This document shows, one piece after another, positions 23,542 through 34,970 of a stretch of 64,000 nucleotides of DNA. The notes beneath the pieces are model-generated. The model had not been told where the DNA came from and ran no database searches. It saw only the letters and a list, made by a program, of their open reading frames with translations. Position numbers and translations under genes: made by a program. Source of the DNA: Pseudomonas sp. (GTDB taxonomy: Bacteria > Pseudomonadota > Gammaproteobacteria > Pseudomonadales > Pseudomonadaceae); the NCBI GenBank assembly GCA_007713455.1, contig VMRT01000002.1:474805-538804 (forward strand), given 5' to 3'. Position 1 is the stretch's first letter. Each line of letters opens with the position of its first letter.

Positions 23542-25262
23542 CGATTGGTTTCCTGGTGCTTGCGTTGTTCGTAGAGAAATTTTCTTCGCAGCAGCTCGCC
23601 GGGATCGTCCGGAATCTGCCGCAACCATTGCTCCATCGCCTGTTGCCGCTCCTGCTCGGGGAGCGCCTCGTGTTGCGCCTGGGCCGCGCTGCCATCCATT
23701 TCTTCGGTCTCGGGCGTGGCTTCGGTTGTCGATGGCTGCGAGGCGCTGCTGGCTTCGCTGGACGGCTCGCCCTGAGCATCCTCCGGCGAAGGGGAATGGG
23801 CAGAGCCCGCTTCCTGTGATTGCGGCTGCTCGGGTTGCGGCAGTGGTTCTTCGGTTTGCTCGTCCTGCTGATTCTGTTCCTGCTCGGGCTCGGGCTGTTC
23901 CTGCTGGCGGCTCAGCAGCTCTTCGATCAGCGCCTTGTTGCGCTGCGCCGCCTGTAGATCAGGCTGCAGGTCCAGCGCCTGGTCATAGGCTTCGATGGCG
24001 GCCTCGAAGGCTTCGCTGCGAGCCAGGGCGTTGCCGCGGTTGTAGTGATCGGCGGGCGTGTTGCCTTCGGCGAACAGCTCTGCCGCGCCGGCATAGTCGC
24101 CGGCCTGATAGCGGGCGGTGGCCTGCCAGCGGCGATCGGCGAATCGCTCGGCGGCCTCGGCCGGCCGCTCTACGTCCAGCAGGCGTTGGCCCTGCTGATC
24201 GCGACGTAGCCAGAGATCCTCTAGCTCGAAGGCATTGGCAGGCTGCGGCTGCAGCAGCAATAGCGGTAGGCAGAACAACCAGCCGCGGCGACCGGCGAGG
24301 GCGGCCAGCAAGAGCAGTGGCAACAGCAGCCAGTGCCCCTGATCCAGCCAGGCTTCCAGCCGCGTGATTTCATCGTCCTGGCGCAACGTGCCAGTTTGAT
24401 CGAGCAGACCGAGGGCCGTCAGGTCGTCGTCACCCAGCCGCGCGCGCTGATAGCGCCCTCCCAGCTCGTTGGCCAGGCGTTGCAGTCTGGCGTTGTCCAG
24501 GCGCGGGATGAGGATTGCGCCCTGGGCATCCTTGATGAAACTGCCGTCCTTGCCGGCGATTGGCGCGCCTTGTTCGGTGCCGATGCCGAGTATCAGCAGT
24601 TGCTCGTTTCTGCCCTCCATCAGCGTGACGATGGCGCTGCGTTCGTGCTCGTCCAGGCTGCTGCCGATCAGCAGCAAGCGCCCGCGCCCCAGGCCAGCCT
24701 GTTCGAGCAGGGCGAGGCCTTTGGCCACGGCAAGGTCCGCGCGCTGGCCCTGCTCGGGCATCAGCGTCGGGTGCAGGGCGTCGAGCAGGTTGCGTGTGGT
24801 CGCCAGGTCATCGGATAGCGGCACCACGGTGTGGGCGCTGCCGGCGAATACCACGACGGCGGTCTGTACGTCCTGCCGGCGCTCGAGCAGATCCAGCAGC
24901 TTGCGCTTGGCCTGTTCCAGGCGAGTGGGTGGTGCGTCGCTGGCGAGCATCGATGGCGTGAGTTCCAGCAGCACCACCAGGGGATCGCTGCGCTTCATGC
25001 TCGGCTGTTCGAAGCGTTGCCAGCTGGGCCCGAGCAATGCGATGACCGCCAGCAGCCAGGCCAGGCCCAGCACCAGCCAGGGCAGGCGACTGTGGCGCAG
25101 TCGGCCACGGGTCAGCAAGGCGGCATGAAAGGCTTCCGGCAGAAGACGCTGCCAGCGCCCGACCTGCAACTGCCGATGCCAGAGCCGCCACAGCAGCCAG
25201 ATCAGTAGCGGCAGGATGAGCAGCCAGTATGGCCGCAACAGATGGGGTAGCAGTTCGCTCAT
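23538..25262 (-). CDS. BatB/BatC-like protein: VWA plus TPR
   Basis: A 574-residue membrane protein. Two N-terminal helices (about residues 12-27 and 58-78) are followed by a von Willebrand A domain (about 90-290), a membrane region (about 315-350), a TPR segment (about 390-450), and a long Gln/Glu/Pro/Ser-rich tail. The metal-site motif is degenerate: ELTPS stands where D-x-S-x-S is usual, so metal binding may be altered. The gene combines the BatB and BatC parts seen separately in other bacteria. ATGA overlaps link it to both neighbours. Confidence 0.85.
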   Translation of the reverse strand: MSELLPHLLRPYWLLILPLLIWLLWRLWHRQLQVGRWQRLLPEAFHAALLTRGRLRHSRLPWLVLGLAWLLAVIALLGPSWQRFEQPSMKRSDPLVVLLELTPSMLASDAPPTRLEQAKRKLLDLLERRQDVQTAVVVFAGSAHTVVPLSDDLATTRNLLDALHPTLMPEQGQRADLAVAKGLALLEQAGLGRGRLLLIGSSLDEHERSAIVTLMEGRNEQLLILGIGTEQGAPIAGKDGSFIKDAQGAILIPRLDNARLQRLANELGGRYQRARLGDDDLTALGLLDQTGTLRQDDEITRLEAWLDQGHWLLLPLLLLAALAGRRGWLFCLPLLLLQPQPANAFELEDLWLRRDQQGQRLLDVERPAEAAERFADRRWQATARYQAGDYAGAAELFAEGNTPADHYNRGNALARSEAFEAAIEAYDQALDLQPDLQAAQRNKALIEELLSRQQEQPEPEQEQNQQDEQTEEPLPQPEQPQSQEAGSAHSPSPEDAQGEPSSEASSASQPSTTEATPETEEMDGSAAQAQHEALPEQERQQAMEQWLRQIPDDPGELLRRKFLYEQRKHQETNR

Positions 25263-26278
25263 CGGCGCTGCTCCCGTCGCCAGGCCAGGCGTTGCAACTG
25301 TGCACTCCACAGGCTGGCCGCGACCATCAGCAGGCTGATCAGCAAAGCCGCCGACAGCGGCCAGATGTACAGAGCCTCGGCCACACGGGCCTGGGCTGGT
25401 TGCTGCGCTGCCGGCTCGAGACGATCCAGCGTATCGCCGATCGCTTTCAGCTCTGCGCTCGACGAGGCGCGGAAATACTCACCGCCGGTTTGCTCGGAAA
25501 TGGCGCGCAGAGTCGGCTCGTCGAGGTCCAGGCCAGGGTTGAAACCGAAGCGGCTGAGCACGCCACCTTCTTCCGGCACGGCGCCGATGCCGATGGTGTG
25601 GACCCGCACGCCTTCTTCGGCGGCCAGCGAGGCCGCCAGCAGCGGCTCGATTTCGCCACCGTTGTTGGCACCGTCGGTGATCAGTACCAGCACACGACTG
25701 TTCGCCGGTCGCTCCCTGAGGCGTTTAACCGCCAGGCCGATGGCGTCCCCTATCGCAGTGTTGCTGCCGGCGATGCCAACCCGGGCTTCGTCCAGCCAGA
25801 CTCGCACGGTGTGGCGATCGAAGGTCAGTGGCGCCTGCAGATAGGCCTTGCTGCCGAAGAGAATCAGGCCGACGCGATCGCCACGACGCTCCTCGATGAA
25901 GTCGCCGAGCAGTACCTTGACCAATTCCAGCCGCGTCAGCTCCTCGTCCTGCCACTGCATGTCGGGGTAATCCATCGAGCCGGAGACGTCCACTGCCAGC
26001 AGCAGATCGCGGCCGCTGGTGGGCAGCGGCAGTGGTTCACCCAGCCACTGGGGGCGTGCTGCGGCGAACAGGAGCAACAGCCAGATGGTCAGGTAGGGCA
26101 GTTGCTGGCGCCAGGCGGGCAGGGCGACACGCGCGCGCCGGCCGGACAGCTGCTGCAGTTCGTCGAGGAAGCTGACCTTCAGCGCGGCTTCGCCGCTATC
26201 GGCCGGCGGCAGCAGTGCGCGCAGCAGCCAGGGCAGCGGTAGCAGCAGGAAGACCCAGGGCCAGGCCAGTTCAAACAT
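25259..26278 (-). CDS. BatA-like VWA membrane protein
   Basis: A 339-residue protein with N-terminal membrane helices (about residues 4-20 and 55-70), a von Willebrand A domain with an intact metal-site motif DVSGSM near residue 90, and a C-terminal membrane helix near 300-325. The start MFELAWPWVF is typical for the family. It overlaps the DUF4381 gene by 8 bases and the next VWA gene by 4. Confidence 0.87.
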   Translation of the reverse strand: MFELAWPWVFLLLPLPWLLRALLPPADSGEAALKVSFLDELQQLSGRRARVALPAWRQQLPYLTIWLLLLFAAARPQWLGEPLPLPTSGRDLLLAVDVSGSMDYPDMQWQDEELTRLELVKVLLGDFIEERRGDRVGLILFGSKAYLQAPLTFDRHTVRVWLDEARVGIAGSNTAIGDAIGLAVKRLRERPANSRVLVLITDGANNGGEIEPLLAASLAAEEGVRVHTIGIGAVPEEGGVLSRFGFNPGLDLDEPTLRAISEQTGGEYFRASSSAELKAIGDTLDRLEPAAQQPAQARVAEALYIWPLSAALLISLLMVAASLWSAQLQRLAWRREQRR

Positions 26279-26765
26279 GCTTGCGGATCCAGATGTCAAC
26301 GGCCTGTTCGAGCCCGTCGATGGCCTTGTCGTCGAGGCGGCACTCGGCCCGGTAGGCACCTTCGACGAGAATCATCCAGCGGGTCAGCCCGGCGGCAGGG
26401 CAGCGGTTGTCGAGAAAGGCCAGCCACGCGCGCCCACTGAGCGTGTGCGGGTGGTCGTTGGGGTAACGAATGCGGCAGAGCCGCTTGAGCAGCCCATTGA
26501 GTTGTTGCAGCCACTGGCTGGCCGGTTGCCCGCCGTAGGGTTTGCTCAAGCGCGAAAGCTCGATGAGCGCCTCCTGACGCTGCGGTTCCAGCGGTGGCTC
26601 CGGCTGCACACGGGGCTTGCGCCTGAGCAGCCGGTGACGAAGTCGCCAGAGCAAGCCAAGCGCCATCAGCAGCACCAGGCCGAGCAGCCACCACCCCGGC
26701 GCTGGAGGCCACCAGCTGATCGGCTCGGGGCTGATCAGCGGAGCCAGTTGATCGAGCGGATTCAT
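26271..26765 (-). CDS. DUF4381 domain protein
   Basis: A 164-residue protein with a single membrane helix at about residues 23-45 and a helical cytosolic part. DUF4381 proteins accompany MoxR, DUF58 and Bat proteins, and their biochemical role is unknown. It is translationally linked to the DUF58 gene upstream (4-base overlap) and to the BatA-like gene downstream. Confidence 0.85.
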   Translation of the reverse strand: MNPLDQLAPLISPEPISWWPPAPGWWLLGLVLLMALGLLWRLRHRLLRRKPRVQPEPPLEPQRQEALIELSRLSKPYGGQPASQWLQQLNGLLKRLCRIRYPNDHPHTLSGRAWLAFLDNRCPAAGLTRWMILVEGAYRAECRLDDKAIDGLEQAVDIWIRKHV

Positions 26766-27723
26766 CGCCGTGCGCTCGGATGGCGGACGCTCAGGTGCTC
26801 GCGCAACTGCTCGATCAGATCGTGCTGGGTATCCAGCGGCATCAGCGGCACCCGCAGGCGATCGGCCAGACGCTGCCAGCGGGCGCTGCGCGCCTCGCCC
26901 TGCTCGCGGTAGCGCTGACGCAGATCCGCATCCTGGGTATCCAGTTCAAGCCGCGCATTGCCTTCGCTGAAGCGCAGCAGGCCGGCTGCGGGCAGGGCGT
27001 GATCCAGTGGATCGAACAGCGGCAGCAACAGCAGGTCGACATGGCGCGCGAGCAGGCTGAGCTGCTGCTCGGCAGCATCGGTGAGGGTGCGCTCGTCGCA
27101 GAGAATCACCGACAGACTGCCCGGACGCAGCACTTCCCGTGCCCGGCGCAGGGCCATGCTGAAAGCGTCGGGGTCGATCGGGTTGTCTGGCTGCAGGCGA
27201 TTGTTGGCGCGGGTGACGCGATCCAGCAGCTGCAGCAGGCTCTGCTTGCTGCGCCGTGGCTTGATTTCCTGACGCTCATCGCCGAACACCAGCCCGCCAA
27301 CCCGATCATTGTGGCTGAGCGCCGCCCAGCCGATCAGGCTCGCCGCCTGCGCCGCCAGCACCGACTTGAACAGTCGGCCGCTGCCGAAGAACAATCGCGG
27401 GCTCTGCTCAACCACGATATAGATCGGCCGCTCGCGTTCTTCATGGAACAGCTTGGTGTGCGGCTCCTGGGTGCGTGCGGTGACGCGCCAGTCGATGGTG
27501 CGCACGTCGTCACCGGGCTGATAGATGCGAACCTGGTCGAAATCCACGCCGCGCCCGCGCAGCTTGGAATGGTGCAGGCCTACCAGCGGGCTGCGGCGAT
27601 GCGGTGTGGAAAACAGCGGCACTTCACGGACGCGATGACGCATATCGATGAGTTCGGCCAGGCTCACACGGATACCGGAGCCCTGCTCGACTGGCTGCCC
27701 GGCGGCGGAAGCCTGCGGTTGCA

Positions 27724-27724
<1 letters not shown>
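26762..27724 (-). CDS. DUF58 domain protein
   Basis: A 320-residue soluble protein with the DUF58 core: GRGVDFDQVRIYQPGDDVRTIDW near residues 57-80, then a VWA-like fold. It is a usual partner of MoxR ATPases. The start shares one base with the moxR stop (TGATG), which indicates coupled translation. Confidence 0.9.
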
Positions 27725-28683
<959 letters not shown>

Positions 28684-28893
28684 CGTTTCGAGTCTTCCAG
28701 GTGGGCGGCAAATCGGCTGGCGCGGCGGGCAGAGACGCCGGCTGCTATTGGCTGCTACAGACAGTCGCAGGCGACTGCAGGAGAAGCGCCACTTTACTGC
28801 ATTAACCCTCGACTAGACTAACCTTGAACCTTCGTCCTGTGCCGTCAGTCACTACCGACGTCTCTTTCCCCAGCAAGCCAAGCGGAGCCATAC

Positions 28894-31800
28894 ATGGCGT
28901 TCTTTTCAGCGGCCAGCAAGGCCGACTTTCAGCAGCAATTGCAGACAGCGTTAGCGCAACACGTAGACCCGCAAATCCTGCCGCAACTGAGCCTGTTCGC
29001 CGAACAGTTCTTCGGCATCGTCGCGCTGCCCGAACTCACCGAACGGCGCATGAGCGATCTGGTCGGCTCGACACTGGCCAGCTGGCGCCTGCTGGAGCGC
29101 TTCGATCCCGCCAAACCCGAGGTGCAGGTATTCAACCCCGACTTCGAGAAGCATGGCTGGCAATCGACCCACAGCGTGGTCGAGGTGCTGCATCCGGACA
29201 TGCCGTTCCTGGTCGATTCGGTGCGCATGGAGCTGACGCGCCGCGGCTACAGCATCCATACCCTGCAAACCAGCGTGCTGCAGGTGCGTCGCGGGGCCGA
29301 CGGCAGCTTGTTGGAGCTGCTGCCCAAGGACGAGCGCGCCGCTGACAGCCACGCCGAATCGTTGATCTTCGTCGAGATCGATCGCTGCGCCAGTCCGACG
29401 GCCCTGCGCGAGCTCGAGCAGTCACTGCTGGGTGTGCTGGCTGATGTGCGTCAGGTGGTGGGTGACTTTGCGGCGATGAAGGGCAAGGCGGTCGAGCTGC
29501 AAGGGCGTCTGGAGCAGGTCAACCTGAGCATCGACGGCGACGAGCTGGACGAGATCCGCGACTTCATGCGGTGGCTGGCGGACGACCATTTCACCTTCCT
29601 CGGCTACGAAGAGTTCTCCGTGCAGGAACAGGCCGACGGCGGGCGCATCGTCTATGACGAAAGCTCGCTGCTGGGTCTGTCGCGCAGCATGCGCACCGGG
29701 CTTTCCGAGGAAGAGCAATCGCTCACCGGCCAATCGGTCAGCTACCTGCGTGAGCCGCTGCTGCTGTCGTTCGCCAAGGCGGCCATGCCCAGCCGCGTGC
29801 ACCGTCCGGCTTACCCGGACTTCGTCTCGGTGCGTGAATTCGATGACGAGGGGCGGGTGGTTCGCGAATGCCGCTTCCTCGGCCTGTTCACCTCGTCGGT
29901 CTACACCCAGAGCGTGCGACGCATCCCGTTCATCCGCCGCAAGGTCGAGACGGTGGTGCAGCGCGCCAATTTCGGCAGCTCCGCGCATCTGGCCAAGGAG
30001 CTGGTGCAGGTTCTCGAGGTGCTGCCGCGTGACGAGCTGTTCCAGGCGCCGATCGACGAGTTGTTCGAAAACGCCATCGCCATCGTGCAGATCCAGGAAC
30101 GCAATCGGCTGCGGCTGTTCCTGCGTTTCGACCCCTATCGGCGTTTCTGCTACTGCCTGGTGTACGTGCCGCGTGACAGTTACTCCACCGAGACACGGCT
30201 GAAAATCCAGCAGGTGCTGCAGGAGCGGCTCGAAGCCAGCGACTGCGAGTTCTCCACCTATTTCTCCGAATCGGTGCTGACGCGCGTGCAGTTCATCCTG
30301 CGTCTAGACCCCAGTCGCGCGCTGCAGGTGGATACGGTCCGTCTGGAGCAGGAGGTGCTGCAGGCCTGCCGTACCTGGCAGGACGATTACCAGAGCCTGG
30401 TGGTCGAGCGCTTCGGCGAGGCCAGGGGCACCCATCTGCTCAGCGAGTTTCCGAAAGGTTTCCCGGCCGGCTACCGCGAGCGCTTCTCGCCGCAATCGGC
30501 CACCGTCGACATGCAGCATGTGCTCGACCTCAGCGAGGAACGCCCGCTGGTGATGAGCTTCTATCAGCCGATCACGGCTGAAGAGAACCGCCTGCACTGC
30601 AAGCTCTACCACCTGAATACACCGCTGCCGCTGTCGGACATCCTGCCGATCATGGAGAACCTGGGGCTGCGGGTGCTCGGCGAGTTTCCGTTCCGGTTGC
30701 GTGACCGAGGCGGCCGTGAGTACTGGATACACGACTTCGCCTTTACCTATGCCGAAGGTCTGGAAATCGACCTGCTGGAGATCAACGAGGCGCTGCAGGA
30801 TGCGTTCATCCATATCTACGGTGGCTTTGCCGAGAACGATGGATTCAACCGTCTGGTGCTGACCGCCGGGTTGGCCTGGCGGGAAGTGGCGCTGCTGCGC
30901 GCCTATGCGCGCTATCTCAAGCAGATCCGCATGGGCTTCGACCTTGGCTATATTGCCAGCGCGCTGCTCAACCACACGGATATCGCCCGCGAGCTGGTGC
31001 GGCTGTTCAAGATGCGCTTCTACTTGGCGCGCAAGCTCGGTGACGAGGATCTGGCAGACAAGCAGCAACGGCTGGAACAGGCGATTCTCACAGCGCTGGA
31101 TGAGGTGGCGGTACTCAACGAGGACCGGATTCTGCGGCGCTATCTGGCGCTGATTCAGGCCACCCTGCGAACCAACTTCTATCAGCCGGATGCCAACGGC
31201 AAACCCAAGTCGTATTTCAGCTTCAAGCTCGATCCGCGCTCAATCCCGGAGATGCCGCGCCCGGCACCGATGTACGAGATATTCGTCTATTCGCCACGGG
31301 TCGAGGGCGTGCACCTGCGCGGCGGCAAGGTGGCGCGTGGAGGGTTGCGCTGGTCCGACCGTGAAGAGGACTACCGCACCGAAGTGCTCGGCCTGGTCAA
31401 GGCGCAGCAGGTGAAGAATGCGGTGATCGTTCCCGGCGGCGCGAAAGGCGGTTTCGTGCCGCGTCGGCTGCCTACCAGTGGCACGCGGGATGATATTCAG
31501 GCCGAAGCGATCGCCTGCTATCGCATTTTCATCAGTGGCCTGCTCGACATCACCGATAACCTGCATGAAGGCCAGGTCGTTCCGCCCGCCAATGTACTGC
31601 GCTATGACGGTGACGATCCCTATCTGGTGGTCGCTGCGGACAAGGGCACAGCGAGTTTTTCGGACATCGCCAACGGCATCGCCGCCGAATACGACTTCTG
31701 GCTCGGCGACGCCTTTGCCTCGGGCGGTTCGGCAGGCTACGACCACAAGAAGATGGGCATTACCGCGCGCGGCGCCTGGGTTTCGGTGCAGCGGCACTTC

Positions 31801-33744
31801 CGTGAGCGCGGCATCAACGTGCAGACCGACGTGATCAGCGTCATCGGTATCGGCGACATGGCTGGCGATGTGTTCGGCAACGGTCTGCTGATGTCCGAAA
31901 CCCTGCAGCTGGTGGCCGCGTTCAACCATCTGCATATTTTCATCGACCCCAATCCCGATCCTGCGCGCAGTTTCATCGAGCGCAAGCGCCTGTTCGACCT
32001 GCCGCGCTCGTCATGGACCGATTACGACGTGTCGCTGATCTCGGAAGGCGGTGGCATCTTCCCGCGTTCGGCCAAGCGAGTCGCGATCACGCCACAGATG
32101 AAAGAGCGCTTCGCCATCGAGGCGGATCAGCTGACTCCGGCCGAGTTGATCCACGCGCTGCTCAAGGCACCGGTGGACCTGCTATGGAATGGCGGTATCG
32201 GTACCTATGTGAAGAGCGGCGGCGAAAGCCACGCCGAAGTCGGCGACAAGGCCAACGATGCGGTGCGGGTCAATGGTGCCGATCTGCGCGCCAAAGTGGT
32301 GGGCGAGGGCGGCAACCTCGGCATGACCCAGCTGGGACGCGTCGAGTACGCGCTGCATGGCGGATCGAGCAATACCGACTTCATCGACAATGCCGGCGGC
32401 GTCGATTGCTCGGATCATGAAGTGAACATCAAGATCCTGCTCAATGAGGTGGTCAGCGCCGGTGACATGACCGCCAAGCAGCGCGATCAACTGCTGTTCG
32501 AAATGACCGACGCGGTGGCCGAGCTGGTGCTGCAGAACAACTACAAGCAGACCCAGGCGCTGTCCCAGGCGCAGCATCGCTCGCGGGAGCGGGCCGCCGA
32601 GTATGTTCGGTTGATCAATGCGCTGGAGGCGGCGGGGCAGCTCGACCGCGCGCTCGAGTTCCTGCCCAGCGATGACGCCCTGACCGAGCGCGCCAGCATC
32701 GGCAAGGGGCTGACCCGGCCGGAGCTGTCGGTTCTGATTTCCTACAGCAAGATCGAACTGAAGAAAGCGCTGCTGGATTCGCGCGTGCCGGACGACGACT
32801 ACCTCGCCCGCGAAATGGAAAGTGCCTTCCCGCAGCAACTGAGCGAGCGTTTCCACGATGCCATGCTGCAACATCGCCTCAAGCGCGAAATCGTTGCTAC
32901 CCAGATTGCCAACGATCTGGTTAACAACATGGGCATCACTTTCGTTCAGCGCCTGAACGAGGCGACGGGCATGAGTGCGGCGAATGTCGCCGGAGCCTAC
33001 GTGATCGTGCGCGACATCTTCCATCTGCCTCACTGGTTCCGGCAGATCGAGGCGCTGGATCACAAGGTACCGGCGGAGCTGCAGTTGGCCTTGATGGATG
33101 AGCTGATGCGCCTGGGCCGCCGCGCGACGCGCTGGTTCCTGCGCAATCGTCGTAGCGAGCTGGATGCCGCACGCGACGTCGCGCACTTTGGCCCGCGGGT
33201 CGCTGCCCTGGGGCTGAAGCTCGATGAACTGCTGCAAGGCTCGACGCGTGACCGCTGGCAGGAGCGCTATAAGCGTTACACCGAAGCCGGGGTGCCGGAG
33301 CTGCTGGCGCGCATGGTGGCCGGTACCAGCCATCTGTACACGCTGTTGCCGATTCTGGAGGCCGCTGACGAAACTGGCCAGGTGCCTGCGCAGGTGGCGG
33401 CAACCTACTTCGCCGTCGGTGGTGCGCTGGAGCTTCCCTGGTATCTGCATCTGCTGACCAACCTGCCGGTTGCCAACAACTGGCAGGCCCTGGCGCGTGA
33501 AAGCTTCCGCGACGACCTCGACTCACAGCAGCGCAGCATCACGGTATCGGTGCTGCAGATGGAGAACGGTCCGGAGGCGATCAGCGAGCGGGTCGACGCC
33601 TGGTTGTCTCAACGACCAGTGTTAATGGAGCGCTGGCGCTCGATGCTTGCCGAGCTGCGCGGCGCCAGCGGCACCGACTACGCCATCTATGCAGTCGCCA
33701 GCCGCGAGCTGCAGGGGCTGGCGCAGTCGGTAGGGCATGGCTGA
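28894..33744 (+). CDS. gdhB: NAD-dependent glutamate dehydrogenase, large (180 kDa) type
   Basis: A 1616-residue enzyme converting glutamate to 2-oxoglutarate and ammonia with NAD, a catabolic role in pseudomonads. Long N-terminal regulatory ACT-like modules (about residues 1-700) precede the catalytic core. The core contains GGKVARGGLRWSDREEDYRTE and the PGGAKGGF motif with the substrate lysine (about 800-860), and a Rossmann part. A long C-terminal helical region follows. GGAG precedes the ATG. It is monocistronic, with a strong terminator. Confidence 0.97.
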   Translation: MAFFSAASKADFQQQLQTALAQHVDPQILPQLSLFAEQFFGIVALPELTERRMSDLVGSTLASWRLLERFDPAKPEVQVFNPDFEKHGWQSTHSVVEVLHPDMPFLVDSVRMELTRRGYSIHTLQTSVLQVRRGADGSLLELLPKDERAADSHAESLIFVEIDRCASPTALRELEQSLLGVLADVRQVVGDFAAMKGKAVELQGRLEQVNLSIDGDELDEIRDFMRWLADDHFTFLGYEEFSVQEQADGGRIVYDESSLLGLSRSMRTGLSEEEQSLTGQSVSYLREPLLLSFAKAAMPSRVHRPAYPDFVSVREFDDEGRVVRECRFLGLFTSSVYTQSVRRIPFIRRKVETVVQRANFGSSAHLAKELVQVLEVLPRDELFQAPIDELFENAIAIVQIQERNRLRLFLRFDPYRRFCYCLVYVPRDSYSTETRLKIQQVLQERLEASDCEFSTYFSESVLTRVQFILRLDPSRALQVDTVRLEQEVLQACRTWQDDYQSLVVERFGEARGTHLLSEFPKGFPAGYRERFSPQSATVDMQHVLDLSEERPLVMSFYQPITAEENRLHCKLYHLNTPLPLSDILPIMENLGLRVLGEFPFRLRDRGGREYWIHDFAFTYAEGLEIDLLEINEALQDAFIHIYGGFAENDGFNRLVLTAGLAWREVALLRAYARYLKQIRMGFDLGYIASALLNHTDIARELVRLFKMRFYLARKLGDEDLADKQQRLEQAILTALDEVAVLNEDRILRRYLALIQATLRTNFYQPDANGKPKSYFSFKLDPRSIPEMPRPAPMYEIFVYSPRVEGVHLRGGKVARGGLRWSDREEDYRTEVLGLVKAQQVKNAVIVPGGAKGGFVPRRLPTSGTRDDIQAEAIACYRIFISGLLDITDNLHEGQVVPPANVLRYDGDDPYLVVAADKGTASFSDIANGIAAEYDFWLGDAFASGGSAGYDHKKMGITARGAWVSVQRHFRERGINVQTDVISVIGIGDMAGDVFGNGLLMSETLQLVAAFNHLHIFIDPNPDPARSFIERKRLFDLPRSSWTDYDVSLISEGGGIFPRSAKRVAITPQMKERFAIEADQLTPAELIHALLKAPVDLLWNGGIGTYVKSGGESHAEVGDKANDAVRVNGADLRAKVVGEGGNLGMTQLGRVEYALHGGSSNTDFIDNAGGVDCSDHEVNIKILLNEVVSAGDMTAKQRDQLLFEMTDAVAELVLQNNYKQTQALSQAQHRSRERAAEYVRLINALEAAGQLDRALEFLPSDDALTERASIGKGLTRPELSVLISYSKIELKKALLDSRVPDDDYLAREMESAFPQQLSERFHDAMLQHRLKREIVATQIANDLVNNMGITFVQRLNEATGMSAANVAGAYVIVRDIFHLPHWFRQIEALDHKVPAELQLALMDELMRLGRRATRWFLRNRRSELDAARDVAHFGPRVAALGLKLDELLQGSTRDRWQERYKRYTEAGVPELLARMVAGTSHLYTLLPILEAADETGQVPAQVAATYFAVGGALELPWYLHLLTNLPVANNWQALARESFRDDLDSQQRSITVSVLQMENGPEAISERVDAWLSQRPVLMERWRSMLAELRGASGTDYAIYAVASRELQGLAQSVGHG

Positions 33745-33814
33745 CGAGGTCTTGCGGCTTCCTCCGTGGACGATCCGTCCGCGGGAGAGGCCGCGCCATT
33801 AATGCGGCGCAACT

Positions 33815-33851
33815 GAAAAACGCACTGCCCTCGGGCGGTGCGTTTTTTTTT
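33815..33851 (+). terminator. Intrinsic terminator after gdhB
   Basis: The stem CGCACTGCCC/GGGCGGTGCG, with one G-U pair, is extended by A and T runs and ends in nine T residues. Confidence 0.93.
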
Positions 33852-33897
33852 GCGGATGGGTGTTTGCTGCGCAGGGGGGGGGCGTGGCGGTAAACAC

Positions 33898-34812
33898 TCA
33901 GTCCTGCGCAGGCAGTCCGACCTTGAAGCGAGTGATCTGCGGCAGATCGCGCAGGTAGCGGATCAGGTCAGGTGCGCCTGCCAGCTTCAGCCCCTCGCCA
34001 ATGGCATTGGCTGTGGGGTCACGCTTCTCCAGCAACAGCAACTCGGAATTGCTGGCATCGCGCAGTAGTGTCAAGCGGGCATAGGGGACCTGGCTGTCGA
34101 GCAGCATGGCCATGAATTCACGGTCGCTCCAGGCCTGAGCAGGCATCGTCACGGCGTGGTAGTCAGCGTCCAGCGCGTGAACACCGGAGCGGTCGAGGCG
34201 GTAATCGGTGACCTCCGCCGGCAGCATGACTTCCAGGCCGCGCAAGCGCGCGTAGGCCACGGCGCAAGCAAAGGCTTCCAGATGGTGTTCGCCGGCCCAA
34301 TATAGCCGCTCCCCGAGCCAGCTGGCCTGGCGAACATCGATCGCTGCCCCCTTGTCGAAGCCGGGCAAGGCGGTACCGAGTGCTCGAAGAAAATCCTTGT
34401 AGCTGATGATTCGTACCTGCCGACAACCCGCCGTGCTGGAAAAGGCTTCGAAGGTCGGGTAACTCGGTTCATTTTTGCGCTGACCGCCGAAGCCGTCGAT
34501 CTGCCGCAGGTCGAGCCGTGACCGGGTGCAATCCTTGCTGATCAAGCGGGTCAGCGCAGCATGGGCACGGGCCTTGTCTTCCTGCACCGGGCCGGAGAGC
34601 GCACCACGTGGCAGCTCCAGCAAGCGTTGCAGGCAGGGGCCATCGTTCCAGAAAATGCTGGGCTCAGGCTCGGGTAGGCGGGAAAAGGGCAGCTGCAGGC
34701 TGCTGGCGCGATCCTGAATGGGAAGCGAAGCCTTGGAGCGCAGCCCGAGGCGTTGCGCAAGTCGTGCGATTTGAGAAGTCAGTGAAGGCATTGGCTCGGG
34801 CAGGCTCATCAT
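33898..34812 (-). CDS. Conserved hypothetical protein (possible DUF6685 family)
   Basis: A protein of about 304 residues with no membrane segment or signal sequence. It contains an alternating alpha/beta pattern but no catalytic motif that I recognise. Length and general look suggest the DUF6685 group of pseudomonads, a tentative assignment. The start is uncertain: adjacent ATGs at 34812 and 34809 and one at 34791 all have weak ribosome sites. It is divergent from a DUF2835 gene and convergent with gdhB. Confidence 0.6.
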   Translation of the reverse strand: MMSLPEPMPSLTSQIARLAQRLGLRSKASLPIQDRASSLQLPFSRLPEPEPSIFWNDGPCLQRLLELPRGALSGPVQEDKARAHAALTRLISKDCTRSRLDLRQIDGFGGQRKNEPSYPTFEAFSSTAGCRQVRIISYKDFLRALGTALPGFDKGAAIDVRQASWLGERLYWAGEHHLEAFACAVAYARLRGLEVMLPAEVTDYRLDRSGVHALDADYHAVTMPAQAWSDREFMAMLLDSQVPYARLTLLRDASNSELLLLEKRDPTANAIGEGLKLAGAPDLIRYLRDLPQITRFKVGLPAQD

Positions 34813-34970
34813 GATGCTTGAGCTCTCAGGGCTACGGCCGAAGTGTGGCAGACCTGTGTCATTTGCGCACGGGCTTTGCGCCACCCGTAGCGCTGGCCTG
34901 CGTCACAGCCTTGGGCAAAGATCGCGTGTCGATGTGGCAATATCGCTGAATAGATCACTGAGGAGCCTCC

